From Opitutia bacterium (GTDB lineage: Bacteria; Verrucomicrobiota; Verrucomicrobiia; Opitutales; Opitutaceae), in contig PMBT01000052.1 in the NCBI GenBank assembly GCA_003153035.1, forward strand, positions 45,974 to 85,223: a DNA stretch of 39,250 nucleotides, in the 5' to 3' direction. Positions 24,948 through 32,693 of the stretch are shown here, piece after piece (the first letter of the stretch is position 1; every line of letters starts with the position of its first letter). The position numbers were made by a program, and so were the translations under genes. The notes beneath the pieces were generated by a model, which saw only the letters and a program-made list of their open reading frames with translations, did no database searches and was not told where the DNA came from.

Positions 24948-26639
24948 ATGAGGCGGCTTCAACCCCGCCTTTTCCCGCGCAATTTGGACCCGATGGTTAA
25001 CCAAAGTGTCTCTGCAGATGATGGAGAAGCCGCCATCCCGCCGGCTGTCTGGGCAGTCGCCGTGGCGGCGGCGGTTCTGCCATTTCTCGCAGATCTCCCC
25101 ATCGATTATGACCGGCTCGCCCCGGTCGCCGTGCTGCCGGCGCTCTGGCTTGGCCGGAAATATCGGCCCGCCGACCAGGGGAACCCCCAAGCGCGGAAGA
25201 TTGACCGGGTGCTAATTACCGCCGCGGCGGGGGTGGCGATTCTATCGGCAATTCTCGGTCCTCATCCGGTTCCGTCGCTTGTCGGCTCCGCGTCCTGGGC
25301 TTGGATTCTGGCCGGCGCTCTTCTGGCCCGGCGACTGGCCGCCAACACCCGGGCCGTCCGGTTGATTCTGGCCGGCATCACTATGGGGGCCACGCTCGGC
25401 TGTCTGGTCGTGTGGGCGCAATGGGTGGAGGGGACCCCGATCAACGCGTTTCCTCACTACGGTCATGGGCGGCTGTTCGGACTCCATATGATGGTGGGAA
25501 CGATGACTGCGCTGGCCTGGGTGGTTTTGACCCCCACCCACAGCGTTGCGCGCCTGCTGGGGTATGTGGTCGCGGTGATCAATTGCGGCGGGATGCTGTG
25601 GTCAGGCGGGCGCGCCCCGCTGGTCGGCGTGGCGGCGGGGCTTGCTCTCTGGTTTTGGCGCAGCGAGCCGGCCGAGCGGCGCGTTCTGATTCGCGGTGTG
25701 CCCCTCGTGTTTCTCGGCGGAATACTGCTCTCGTGCTTGCGGTGGTCGCCCGAGCCCTATCTCGGGTGGTGGAACGCGCTCGCCCGCACGAATGCAGCGA
25801 CTTCCGTCGACGCGCTTTCTTCCACCCGCCTGAGTTTCTGGCAGGTCACCTGGCACGAGATCCTGAAGGCGCCGTGGATTGGACATGGGGCCGACTCGTA
25901 CCGTTTCATTGTTCCCAAACAGGACGGCAACCAACCCCACAACTGGGTCCTGCAGTTCCTGCTCGATCTTGGCGTGCTGGGCGCCGTGCCTCTCGGTTGG
26001 CTGCTGCTTCGCCAGGCCCACGGAGGACTGGCTGGCAACCGTGCCGACGGGGACGCAGGAGCTTTTGCCGCCCGGCGGGCAATTGCCGGAGGATTGGTTG
26101 CATGCCTGGCCGCAGGATTGCTTGACGGTGTTTTTTATCATGCGGTCCTTTTGCTGCCGGCTGCCTTGCTTGCCGGCCTGGTGGGAAGCACCGGCGCAGA
26201 ATCGACCGGCAATCCTGGCCGGACTTTCCGGCCAGGATGGTTGTGCCTCGTTGCCTCGGGCGCATTGTTGGGATTGCACAGTTATCTGGTCGCCTGCATG
26301 GCGTACCCGCCCGCTCCGGCCGGACCCGATGCACCGGCTGCGCGTCTGCTGCGAGTTTTCCCCAGCACCACCTTTGCCCTGCATGGCTGGCTCAACGCCT
26401 GGCGAACCACCCATCCCGACGTTGTTCTCGAATGGTCACAATGGGCCCAGCGAGAGAGCGACAATCCGTCGGAGTTTCATGTCTATGCGGCCGTGCTCTA
26501 TTCCGAGAGGCGCGACTTTGCCTCGGCCCGCCGCGAGGTGGAGGCCGCCATGCGCACAGCGCACTGGAATTCACTCCCTAAACTGAGGGCGCTGCTGGCG
26601 GCCATCCGCGCCGCTGAGGCGCAATCCAGCTTACCGTAG
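24948..26639 (+). CDS. O-antigen ligase/polymerase family (Wzy_C-like) membrane protein, second copy
   Basis: A 563-residue protein with about ten to twelve membrane helices. The Wzy_C pattern is visible as LWSGGRAPLVGVAAGLAL near residue 218, then STRLSFWQVTWHEILKAPWIGHGADSYRF near 300-315 and QPHNWVLQFLLDLGVLGAVP, which parallel the RG, G-x-G and H-N-x-x-L motifs of WaaL, Wzy and PglL proteins. A short helical C-terminal tail (VYAAVLYSERRDFASARREV) is TPR-like. It would transfer or polymerise lipid-linked glycan in the periplasm. ATG 24948 is used; ATG 24993 is an equally possible start. Its relation to the first ligase-like protein is distant. Two such enzymes in one region suggest separate roles, for example polymerase and ligase or protein O-glycosylation. 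Confidence 0.82.
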   Translation: MRRLQPRLFPRNLDPMVNQSVSADDGEAAIPPAVWAVAVAAAVLPFLADLPIDYDRLAPVAVLPALWLGRKYRPADQGNPQARKIDRVLITAAAGVAILSAILGPHPVPSLVGSASWAWILAGALLARRLAANTRAVRLILAGITMGATLGCLVVWAQWVEGTPINAFPHYGHGRLFGLHMMVGTMTALAWVVLTPTHSVARLLGYVVAVINCGGMLWSGGRAPLVGVAAGLALWFWRSEPAERRVLIRGVPLVFLGGILLSCLRWSPEPYLGWWNALARTNAATSVDALSSTRLSFWQVTWHEILKAPWIGHGADSYRFIVPKQDGNQPHNWVLQFLLDLGVLGAVPLGWLLLRQAHGGLAGNRADGDAGAFAARRAIAGGLVACLAAGLLDGVFYHAVLLLPAALLAGLVGSTGAESTGNPGRTFRPGWLCLVASGALLGLHSYLVACMAYPPAPAGPDAPAARLLRVFPSTTFALHGWLNAWRTTHPDVVLEWSQWAQRESDNPSEFHVYAAVLYSERRDFASARREVEAAMRTAHWNSLPKLRALLAAIRAAEAQSSLP

Positions 26640-26700
26640 CCCTAGAACGTCTACCGACGCGTACCGGACCCTGTCCGGCGCTCGAAGATCCACCCGGCCA

Positions 26701-28593
26701 TCACGGCAGTTTGTGGAACCACTCGTCCGAAAACGATACATCCCGGAAATCAACTTTGGGATTCGCCTCCGTTAAGGGGTTCTTGGCGATGGCCTTGGCC
26801 GCGACGGCCCAGGCGCGCAACGCTTTTTCGTCAATTCCCACGATGCGGCTGAGGCGGATAACGTAGGTTGGCGCATAACGGATCTCCCGCACGGTTTCTA
26901 ATCTCAGCGCCGGGCCGAAATCGTGGGCCACCACCGGAACAAGCCGGCCGCTCGCATAGTCGCCGACACCCATCCGCTGCGACACCAAACAGTCGCCAAA
27001 AGTGCCCTGCCGATAATGGTAGCAGAATTCCTCTATCCGCTCGGCCAGAATCTCGTAACTGAGGCTTGGTACGCCGTAGGCGAGCCACAGGCGGGGCATC
27101 CTCGGCTCGATGACGAACAGGTGCCGATCTGGGCGCGTCCGGAGATACTCCCGGTACCAATTACTGGTCTCGGCCGCGAAGTTCTCATGTGCGTAAGCCC
27201 GCCGGGCCAGCGTTGGCAGCGTCCACCAGCAGAAATAGAAACCCGTGACGATCACCAGCAGGCGCCAACGCCACGCCGTCGCCGGCACCAGCAGTGGATA
27301 GACAAACACCAACACCAGGACGAAGAGCAGCAGCGTTGGCAGCGACAGCCGCACGGTGAGCACTTCGTCATAAGCACCCCAGAAATAGCACAGCATCAGA
27401 AAGGCCTGCGCGCAAAGCGCGACGACGAATACGGCAAATACCGTTTCTGCCGGCCGGCTTTGGGCCATTTCGCGATGCCGCCGGTAGAGATACATCCAGA
27501 AGAACCCGAGGCCGATGATCCCGCCCAGCGCCACGAGGTGAGAATTGGACTGCGAATGATCCCAACTGAAGGAATAGCGCAGCGCCCGCCCAACATTCTC
27601 GTAGAAATAGGCCAGACTATAGACACCGTGCCCGCTCGGCCGGTCGGTCAACTGTAACAATTCCGGCTTGAGCCGGAATAGGTTGAATTGCAGCGGATAA
27701 ATCACCAGCAGCAACGGCGCACACAGGAGCGGCCAAGGCAGCTCCAGCACCCGGTTCCTCCAGGACACAAACAAGATCGCCGCCGCCACCGGCACAACGA
27801 ACAGCACCGACTCGTAGCGCACCTGGGCCAAGAGCACGCCGGCGAGAGCGAAGGCGCTTACAGTGGCGGCACTCGGAGTTGTCGCGTAGCACATGCCGAG
27901 ATAGATCGTGGCCAGGATCATTACCAGGTTGAGCACCTCGAACCCCCCGCCAGCCACAGTCTGCGTCAGCAGGGGTACCGTGATGAAAAGCAAGATCGCA
28001 CTGACGCCGCCGGCCGTCCCCGCAACGCGCTGAACCGTTAGGTAAAGCAGCCCCAGTAGTACCGGCGTCAGCAGGGCATTCAGAATAAACGAGTTCTCCG
28101 GACGGTAGCCGCTAAGATCATGCAGGGTCGCGACTAGAAACGGGAAGAACAGCGGCCGCTTGTCCAGGTCACCCTGCAGAAGCTCGAAATTGCTCCCCAG
28201 TTCGTAGCCGCGGCTGACCATCTGGGCCTCGCGCGAAAGATGCATCCGCTGCGATGTCGAAAGCTGCAGGATCTCGTCGTTCACCACTTTGAACCCGTGC
28301 GGCTCCTGCACGTGGAGCAGCGCCGACACCCCCACCAACAACAACGCGATCCTCCATCCACCGGCGCGCCAGCTCTCCACCACCTTATTCCAGCAAACCA
28401 GACGGACAACGGACCAGACGAACAATCCGAACGTTCCCAGCATCACGGCATAGCCATAATCCTGTACCAGATTGACCGCGACCTTAGGGGAGAAGGTCCA
28501 GAACCCAAGTTGGCAGGCCAGCGCGGCGATCAGTACGAAAAGTACCATTCGCGCCCGGGGCTCAGCCAACAGACTCCTCGGCAGAAGGTTCAT
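26701..28593 (-). CDS. GT-C-like integral membrane protein (PMT-type topology)
   Basis: A 630-residue protein with about 12 membrane helices up to residue 470 and a soluble C-terminal domain. The loop after the third helix holds FKVVNDEILQLSTSQ (D106, E107), the acidic pair expected of lipid-phosphate-sugar-dependent GT-C enzymes, followed by DLDKRPLFFPFLVATLHDL, which resembles the second conserved region of PMT-like proteins. Donor would be polyprenyl-phosphate sugar; acceptor unknown. It lies directly downstream of the prepilin gene on the same strand but behind a strong terminator, so it needs its own promoter or read-through. ATG 28593 is the chosen start. Family is inferred from topology and motif and not from a close match. 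Confidence 0.75.
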   Translation of the reverse strand: MNLLPRSLLAEPRARMVLFVLIAALACQLGFWTFSPKVAVNLVQDYGYAVMLGTFGLFVWSVVRLVCWNKVVESWRAGGWRIALLLVGVSALLHVQEPHGFKVVNDEILQLSTSQRMHLSREAQMVSRGYELGSNFELLQGDLDKRPLFFPFLVATLHDLSGYRPENSFILNALLTPVLLGLLYLTVQRVAGTAGGVSAILLFITVPLLTQTVAGGGFEVLNLVMILATIYLGMCYATTPSAATVSAFALAGVLLAQVRYESVLFVVPVAAAILFVSWRNRVLELPWPLLCAPLLLVIYPLQFNLFRLKPELLQLTDRPSGHGVYSLAYFYENVGRALRYSFSWDHSQSNSHLVALGGIIGLGFFWMYLYRRHREMAQSRPAETVFAVFVVALCAQAFLMLCYFWGAYDEVLTVRLSLPTLLLFVLVLVFVYPLLVPATAWRWRLLVIVTGFYFCWWTLPTLARRAYAHENFAAETSNWYREYLRTRPDRHLFVIEPRMPRLWLAYGVPSLSYEILAERIEEFCYHYRQGTFGDCLVSQRMGVGDYASGRLVPVVAHDFGPALRLETVREIRYAPTYVIRLSRIVGIDEKALRAWAVAAKAIAKNPLTEANPKVDFRDVSFSDEWFHKLP

Positions 28594-28610
28594 GTTGAAA
28601 ATCGCGCCTC

Positions 28611-28649
28611 AAAAAAGCAAAAAGCCGTCCCCACAACCAGGGACGGCTT
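28611..28649 (-). terminator. rho-independent terminator of the prepilin gene
   Basis: A perfect 10-bp stem, AAGCCGTCCC (28622-28631) with GGGACGGCTT (28640-28649), closes an 8-base loop. On the - strand it is followed by a U-rich tract (TTTTTGCTTTTTT). It begins 23 bases after the prepilin stop codon. This is the clearest terminator in the window and suggests a strongly expressed monocistronic prepilin transcript. Confidence 0.9.
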
Positions 28650-28671
28650 GCAATGGCCCTTCAAGCCAAAA

Positions 28672-29031
28672 TCAATTGGTAAATGAGATGTTCGGTTTGT
28701 TCGCAACGTTGCTGCCGGTCGCAACGATCGAAGCGTCCGTCTGGTTGTAGGAGGCCGGATAGGTCTCACCCGCGACCGTAGCGATGGTCTTGATGTACGC
28801 AGTAGGACCAACTAAGTCACCCCAAGCGGCAACGGAGACACCATTCTCCAGGAAATATTGCTGCGCGGCGGCAGAGAGCTGGCGAAGATTGTTGATGATG
28901 GTCTTCTCCTGCGAGGCGGCGCGAACCTTCTGGAATGCGGGAATGGCCATCGCCGCGAGCAGACCGATGATGACGACGACAATCATGATTTCGACAAGGG
29001 TAAAGCCCTTGTTTGAACGATTAGTTTTCAT
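28672..29031 (-). CDS. type IV prepilin-like protein (N-terminal methylation motif)
   Basis: A 119-residue protein from ATG 29031 (the track's 182-residue version runs upstream into non-coding DNA). The leader MKTNRSNKG ends with Gly before the cleavage site, and the mature protein starts FTLVEIMIVVVIIGLLAAMA with Glu at position 5, the exact prepilin pattern recognised by a PilD-type peptidase. A short alpha-helix (QEKTIINNLRQLSAAAQQYF) follows, then a small globular part ending in PNISFTN. It could be a major pilin or a type II secretion pseudopilin; the small size and own terminator suit an abundant subunit. No pilus assembly genes are nearby. Two N-x-S/T sequons, NQT and NIS, lie in the C-terminal part. 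Flanking glycosyltransferase genes raise the possibility of glycosylation. Confidence 0.9.
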   Translation of the reverse strand: MKTNRSNKGFTLVEIMIVVVIIGLLAAMAIPAFQKVRAASQEKTIINNLRQLSAAAQQYFLENGVSVAAWGDLVGPTAYIKTIATVAGETYPASYNQTDASIVATGSNVANKPNISFTN

Positions 29032-29080
29032 GGGATGATACGATTTGGATCTATTATTGGTTGATGATATGAATTTATGC

Positions 29081-29094
29081 TTCCCACTAGGGAA
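29081..29094. promoter_or_regulatory. small palindrome upstream of prepilin, possible operator
   Basis: TTCCCACTAGGGAA has perfect 5-bp arms around a 4-base centre. It lies about 50 bases before the prepilin start, overlapping the only weak promoter-like pair. Its placement fits a regulator site, but a palindrome this short can arise by chance. Confidence 0.25.
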
Positions 29095-29321
29095 ACAACC
29101 CTGGAGAGAACTGTACTTGCAGATGAACGGCAAGAAGGAATGCTCGCCAAGTCCATCAATAAACTGTGAAAACCGCGGCTGGTTGCAAGCTGACAATCCG
29201 ATTCCGGGTCGAATACCCACGGTTGGCCGTCCGGATCACCTGGTGAAAATCCGGTGAATCGTGTCGTGACAGGTGTCTGGTCGCAAACAAGTTAGGCCGC
29301 GTATTCAATCTTCCATTGCAC

Positions 29322-29342
29322 CTCTGCCGGCCAGCAGAGCGC
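29322..29342. repeat. diverged copy of a palindromic intergenic element
   Basis: CTCTGCCGGCCAGCAGAGCGC is the reverse complement of the core of the palindrome at 38083-38103 with one mismatch in 21 bases. The arms CTCTGC and GCAGAG are retained. It lies between rsfS and the prepilin gene and appears to be a decayed member of a dispersed REP-like family. Confidence 0.6.
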
Positions 29343-29348
29343 GGTGCC

Positions 29349-29366
29349 ACCGGCTTCTTCGCCGGT
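29349..29366 (-). other. hairpin directly after the rsfS stop codon
   Basis: ACCGGC (29349-29354) pairs with GCCGGT (29361-29366) over a 6-base loop, starting immediately after the rsfS TAA. No T-tract follows on the - strand, so it may be an mRNA 3' end stabiliser or a weak terminator. Confidence 0.4.
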
Positions 29367-29810
29367 TTACGGCGCTTTCCGGCGAGACTTCCTGGTTGCG
29401 CTCTTCCGCTTGGGAACCGCTCGTTCCTCCAGCAACCCGGCCACCGGAATGTCGATGGCATCCCTCCAGAGCAGATCGAGCCGGTATTTCTCCCGGTTCT
29501 CCGCGGTGAATAGATGAACCATGATGTCGAACGCATCAAAGACCGTCCAGCCACTGCCCGGCCGGCTCTCCACCCCGACGATCCGCGCCCCCGCGGAATC
29601 GAGGACTTTTTCCATCTCGATGCGCAAGGCCCGCAAATGCGGCTCCGAGGTCCCGGTGGCCAGCACCAGGTAGTCCGTGATCGACGACTGCGCACGCACT
29701 TCCAGCACCCGCAAGTCCTCCGCCTTCTTGCCGTCGAGCGCGCGCACCAGCATTTTCAGCAACGTCAGGGATTTCGAGGCGGTCTTTTTGGGGGCGGAGG
29801 ATTTTTTCAT
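29367..29810 (-). CDS. rsfS: ribosomal silencing factor RsfS (Iojap/YbeB family)
   Basis: A 147-residue protein. The RsfS core spans about residues 15-125: LVRALDGKKAEDLRVLEV, SSITDYLVLATGTSEPHLRAL, GVESRPGSGWTVFDAFDIMVHLF and ENREKYRLDLLW, with the conserved W-x-x-x-D and D-x-x-V-H-x-F elements. It binds ribosomal protein L14 and blocks subunit joining during starvation. A basic Lys/Arg-rich tail of about 20 residues (KRKSATRKSRRKAP) extends beyond the usual domain. It follows nadD by only four bases on the same strand, the widely conserved nadD-rsfS order. Confidence 0.95.
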   Translation of the reverse strand: MKKSSAPKKTASKSLTLLKMLVRALDGKKAEDLRVLEVRAQSSITDYLVLATGTSEPHLRALRIEMEKVLDSAGARIVGVESRPGSGWTVFDAFDIMVHLFTAENREKYRLDLLWRDAIDIPVAGLLEERAVPKRKSATRKSRRKAP

Positions 29811-29814
29811 GCGG

Positions 29815-30393
29815 TTAGCGGTAAAGTTGGCGGGCCTCGATGTGATTGATGACCTTTTGCGGACAAAAATAGTGCAGCGATAGCCCCCGCCGCACGCGAT
29901 CGCGCAGTTCGCTTGAACTGATTTCGATCAGGTGACCGTCACAGCGATGCAGGCGCAAGCCGGGAACGTCGGGCGTCGGTTTTGCCGGATGCCCCGGTCG
30001 CTCCAGGAAGATGAACTCGATGATTCGGGCCAGTTCCTCAATATCCTTCCAGAGGTTTATCCGGGGGAGCTGATCGCCGCCGATGATCCAATACAGCTCG
30101 TCGTCGGGAAACATCGCCCGAAAATGCCGCACCGAATCAATCGTGTAGCTCACCCCGCCCCGGCGGAGTTCGACGTCGGAAATCTCAAATCGCTTGTCCC
30201 ATTCGATGGCGGCACGGAGCATGACCAGCCGGTCCTCGAGGCTGGATTGAACCTCCTTCGGCTTGAGCGGCGCTTGCGCCGCCGGCACCAGGATCAGCCG
30301 GTCGAACTGGTATTGTTCGTAGACGTCCTGCGCCGCCAGCAGGTGACCGAAGTGCACCGGGTCGAAACTCCCGCCTAAGAATCCGATCTTCAA
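29815..30393 (-). CDS. nadD: nicotinate-nucleotide adenylyltransferase
   Basis: A 192-residue NadD. It starts MKIGFLGGSFDPVHFGHLLA, the nucleotidyltransferase G-x-F-x-P-x-H-x-G-H motif that binds ATP, and ends with the second signature ISSSELRDRVRRG. Between them are LILVPAAQAPLK and YWIIGGDQLPRINLWKD, which contact the nicotinate mononucleotide. It makes deamido-NAD from nicotinate mononucleotide and ATP. The initiation codon is TTG at 30393; no in-frame ATG gives the conserved N-terminus, so the rare start is well supported. It lies downstream of tRNA-Leu and just upstream of rsfS. Confidence 0.96.
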   Translation of the reverse strand: MKIGFLGGSFDPVHFGHLLAAQDVYEQYQFDRLILVPAAQAPLKPKEVQSSLEDRLVMLRAAIEWDKRFEISDVELRRGGVSYTIDSVRHFRAMFPDDELYWIIGGDQLPRINLWKDIEELARIIEFIFLERPGHPAKPTPDVPGLRLHRCDGHLIEISSSELRDRVRRGLSLHYFCPQKVINHIEARQLYR

Positions 30394-30522
30394 GCCATTC
30401 GCCCGTCGTGCGGGTCAGGGGTTGATGCGGTTGCGGCAGTGACAGATCATGCGAGCTTGCGATGCCCACACTCCTAAAAGGGAATCCTCGGGGGGCAAGG
30501 TCAAACGCAGCGGTTCTCGAAG

Positions 30523-30605
30523 TGCCCAGGATGGGAATCGAACCCATACGGCCTTACGGCCAGGGGATTTTAAGTCCCCAGCGTCTACCATTCCGCCACC
30601 CGGGC
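30523..30605 (-). tRNA. tRNA-Leu (anticodon UAA)
   Basis: Read on the - strand, the 83-base gene starts GCCCGGGTGGCGGAATGGTA. The acceptor stem GCCCGGG pairs with CCTGGGC (one G-T), followed by discriminator A; CCA is not encoded. The anticodon arm GGGGACTTAAAATCCCC has a loop CTTAAAA with anticodon TAA. The long variable arm TGGCCGTAAGGCCGTA marks a class II tRNA, and the T arm has GGTTCGATTCC. It decodes UUA leucine codons. No integrase gene is adjacent. Confidence 0.97.
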
Positions 30606-30678
30606 AGGGGCTGTGCCGGCCATCATGCGACTGGACCGCCCGCAGGCCAGCCAATCCTTCGCCGCCAGGCCGTCCGCC

Positions 30679-31029
30679 TCAGGGCAGCGGTGACGACGTC
30701 TTGAAGCCGAAGGCGAACACCACGGCCAGCATGATGAAGGCGAAGCTTGCCACGTAGTTCCACTCCAGCCTTTCCTTCAGCACCAGGATCGCGAACCCGC
30801 AAAAAACCACCAGCGTGATGACCTCCTGAATGACCTTCAGCTGGAATCCGCTGAACGTGCCGTAACCGAGCCGGTTGGCCGGCACCATGAAGCAATACTC
30901 AAAGAACGCGATCCCCCACGACAGGAGCACGACCAGCCACAGCGGACGGTCGTGAAGGTATTTGAGGTGCCCATACCAGGCATAAGTCATGAACACGTTG
31001 GAGACGCAGAGCAGCAGAATCGTTTGCAT
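30679..31029 (-). CDS. DUF486 (DMT-like) small membrane protein
   Basis: A 116-residue membrane protein from ATG 31029; the track's longer form reaches into the neighbouring divergent gene. Four hydrophobic segments are visible, and the DUF486 pattern is clear: SNVFMTYAWYGHLKYL, LSWGIAFFEYCFMVPANR and QLKVIQEVITLVVF. Members belong to the drug/metabolite transporter superfamily with four helices, possibly acting as dimers; no substrate is known. It is divergent from the deoxyribosyltransferase-like gene and lies 73 bases upstream of tRNA-Leu on the same strand. Confidence 0.9.
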   Translation of the reverse strand: MQTILLLCVSNVFMTYAWYGHLKYLHDRPLWLVVLLSWGIAFFEYCFMVPANRLGYGTFSGFQLKVIQEVITLVVFCGFAILVLKERLEWNYVASFAFIMLAVVFAFGFKTSSPLP

Positions 31030-31216
31030 AGTCGTCGAGATTCCCGGCATGGTGCACAAGATCGGGAAATCCGCAGCACCGAAGACTGCGGCCCAATGAC
31101 CGGGCGGCCGGCGACCAATCTTCGCCCACCATGGGCCACCGGGGGCGGCTGGAGAATCTCTCTCGAAATAGCATTGAGCGGCGCCGCCTTCGGCCCAACC
31201 TTGGCCCCAACCCGGC

Positions 31217-31909
31217 ATGAAAAAGAAGCCCAGCTACGCGGTCTATTTCGCCGGCGAGCTCTTCAGCGCGAAGCACCTGATCGGCAACGCCTACCTGGCC
31301 GAGGCCATCTTCGAGAAATCGCACGGACGCTTCCAGTGCGTGCTTCCGCAGAATATCGAACACCGCAGTCTTTCGGCGCAATCGGTCCGCGACCGCAACC
31401 TGCGCACGCTCGCGGCCTGCGACCTTGCCCTGTTCAATTTCGACGGCCCGGAACTCGACGCCGGCACGGTCGTTGAGTTCATGTTCGCCAAGTTTGCCGA
31501 CATTCCGGCGGTGCTGATCCGCAGCGATCCGCGCCGGCGCAGCCCGGCGCCCGGCGGCAGCTGGAACCTGATGTGCAGCTTCTATCCGCGCACCGAGCAC
31601 GTCATTCTGGACAGCCTCGGCCTGTATCGGAAGTTCGCCCAACAGCGACGCCTCCGCCTTGTCGACATGCACCTGCTCGCCGGCCAGCATAGTTCGGCCG
31701 CGGCTCAGGCGGCCTGCGAAGTGATCGCCGCCCACGCCGTGCGCGCGCTCGACCGCGTCCTTCGCGAGGAACCGGTGATGCCAAAATACGTGCGGGCCGA
31801 GGTCTACAACTGGCTGGCCCTCCTGCCCGGTTTGCGCGGCCCGGCCAAGAAATTGCGCAAGGAGTTGGAGCAAATCCTCGAACGCAAGGTCGACCGCGAC
31901 CTCCTCTAG
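31217..31909 (+). CDS. nucleoside 2-deoxyribosyltransferase-like protein
   Basis: A 230-residue protein. The N-terminal 120 residues match the nucleoside 2-deoxyribosyltransferase fold: YAVYFAGELFSAKHLIGNAY, RNLRTLAACDLALFNFDGP and LDAGTVVEFMFAKFADIPAVL, where the acidic D-x-GT-x-x-E motif corresponds to the substrate-binding and nucleophile region. The C-terminal helical part (about residues 150-230) is an extension with no family I recognise. It precedes upp by 96 bases on the same strand, so both may serve base or nucleoside salvage. The substrate is unproven; related proteins also cleave modified nucleotides. Confidence 0.8.
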   Translation: MKKKPSYAVYFAGELFSAKHLIGNAYLAEAIFEKSHGRFQCVLPQNIEHRSLSAQSVRDRNLRTLAACDLALFNFDGPELDAGTVVEFMFAKFADIPAVLIRSDPRRRSPAPGGSWNLMCSFYPRTEHVILDSLGLYRKFAQQRRLRLVDMHLLAGQHSSAAAQAACEVIAAHAVRALDRVLREEPVMPKYVRAEVYNWLALLPGLRGPAKKLRKELEQILERKVDRDLL

Positions 31910-32005
31910 CGATTTTCGCCTTTGGGTTTACGATTGCCAATTGCTTCCCCGGCTCGCCCGCGTCTCGTCAGGTCGGATACCGAAGATCCAAACTTAAATC
32001 TCAAA

Positions 32006-32623
32006 ATGGCCCTGACCGTCATCCAGCATCCCCTCGCCGCCCACGTGCTCACGCACCTGCGCGACAAGACCACCAAACCCGCGCTCTTTCGAACCCTGTG
32101 CCACCAGATCACGCTGCTGCTGGCGCTGGAGGCCACGCGTGATCTCGCCACGGAGGAGAAGGAGATCGCGACGCCGCTTGAGTCGGTGCTGGGCCGGGTG
32201 CTCGCCCGGCCGCTGGTCATCGTGCCCATCCTGCGCGCCGGCCTCGGCATGGTGGAACCGTTTCTCGGCCTGTTCCCCGATGTCAGTGTCGGCTATGTGG
32301 GCCTGGAGCGCGACCATGCCACCGCCATCGCGCATTCGTATTACTGCAAGCTTCCCCCGCTCGCGGGCCGGCGGGTGCTGGTCATCGACCCCATGCTCGC
32401 CACCGGCGGCTCCGCCGTCCAGACGCTTGACGTGGTCAAGGCCGCCGGAGGCGCGGATGTCGTACTGGTGTGCATCGTCTCCGCGCCCGAGGGCGTGGCC
32501 CTCCTCACGCAACGACACCCCGAGGTGCCCATTTTCACCGCCGCACTCGACCGCGAGCTCAACGCGGAAAAATACATCCTCCCCGGCCTTGGCGATTTTG
32601 GCGACCGGCTGTACGGGACGTGA
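32006..32623 (+). CDS. upp: uracil phosphoribosyltransferase
   Basis: A 205-residue Upp from ATG 32006; the track's extension to 31922 is upstream sequence. Conserved blocks: DKTTKPALFRTLCHQITLLL, VIVPILRAGLGMVEPFL (base-binding loop), the PRPP-binding motif VLVIDPMLATGGSAVQTL and the uracil-recognition tail YILPGLGDFGDRLYGT. It converts uracil and PRPP to UMP in the cytoplasm. Length matches the family. The preceding gene is deoxyribosyltransferase-like, suggesting a small pyrimidine-salvage group; no attenuator is visible in the 96-base gap. Confidence 0.97.
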   Translation: MALTVIQHPLAAHVLTHLRDKTTKPALFRTLCHQITLLLALEATRDLATEEKEIATPLESVLGRVLARPLVIVPILRAGLGMVEPFLGLFPDVSVGYVGLERDHATAIAHSYYCKLPPLAGRRVLVIDPMLATGGSAVQTLDVVKAAGGADVVLVCIVSAPEGVALLTQRHPEVPIFTAALDRELNAEKYILPGLGDFGDRLYGT

Positions 32624-32693
32624 ACCGCCGCGGGTGCGGCAGGCCGGATCAGGCGCCCGCCAGAGCCGCCACGCCCGGGGAATCGCCCCGCGG

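Larger units (their letters stand above)
29032..29366. other. 335-bp gap upstream of the prepilin gene
   Basis: No gene is seen between rsfS (-) and the prepilin (-). The half next to the prepilin is markedly A+T-rich and should hold its promoter and leader. A weak pair TTGTTT-N15-TAAATT (- strand, about 29098 to 29072) is possible but below a confident call. The half next to rsfS holds a diverged REP-like piece and a small hairpin, listed separately. Confidence 0.5.

Noticed and set aside
24680-25000. 106-residue + strand ORF in the divergent gap
   Set aside because: No domain, overlaps the start of the ligase-like gene in another frame, and lies where promoters are expected.
29072-29120. 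sigma-54 promoter upstream of the prepilin
   Set aside because: No GG-N10-GC pair with the required spacing was found on the - strand; only a weak sigma-70-like pair is present.
30394-30679. integration site or genomic island at tRNA-Leu
   Set aside because: No integrase, no direct repeat of the tRNA 3' end seen nearby, and the neighbours are housekeeping genes.
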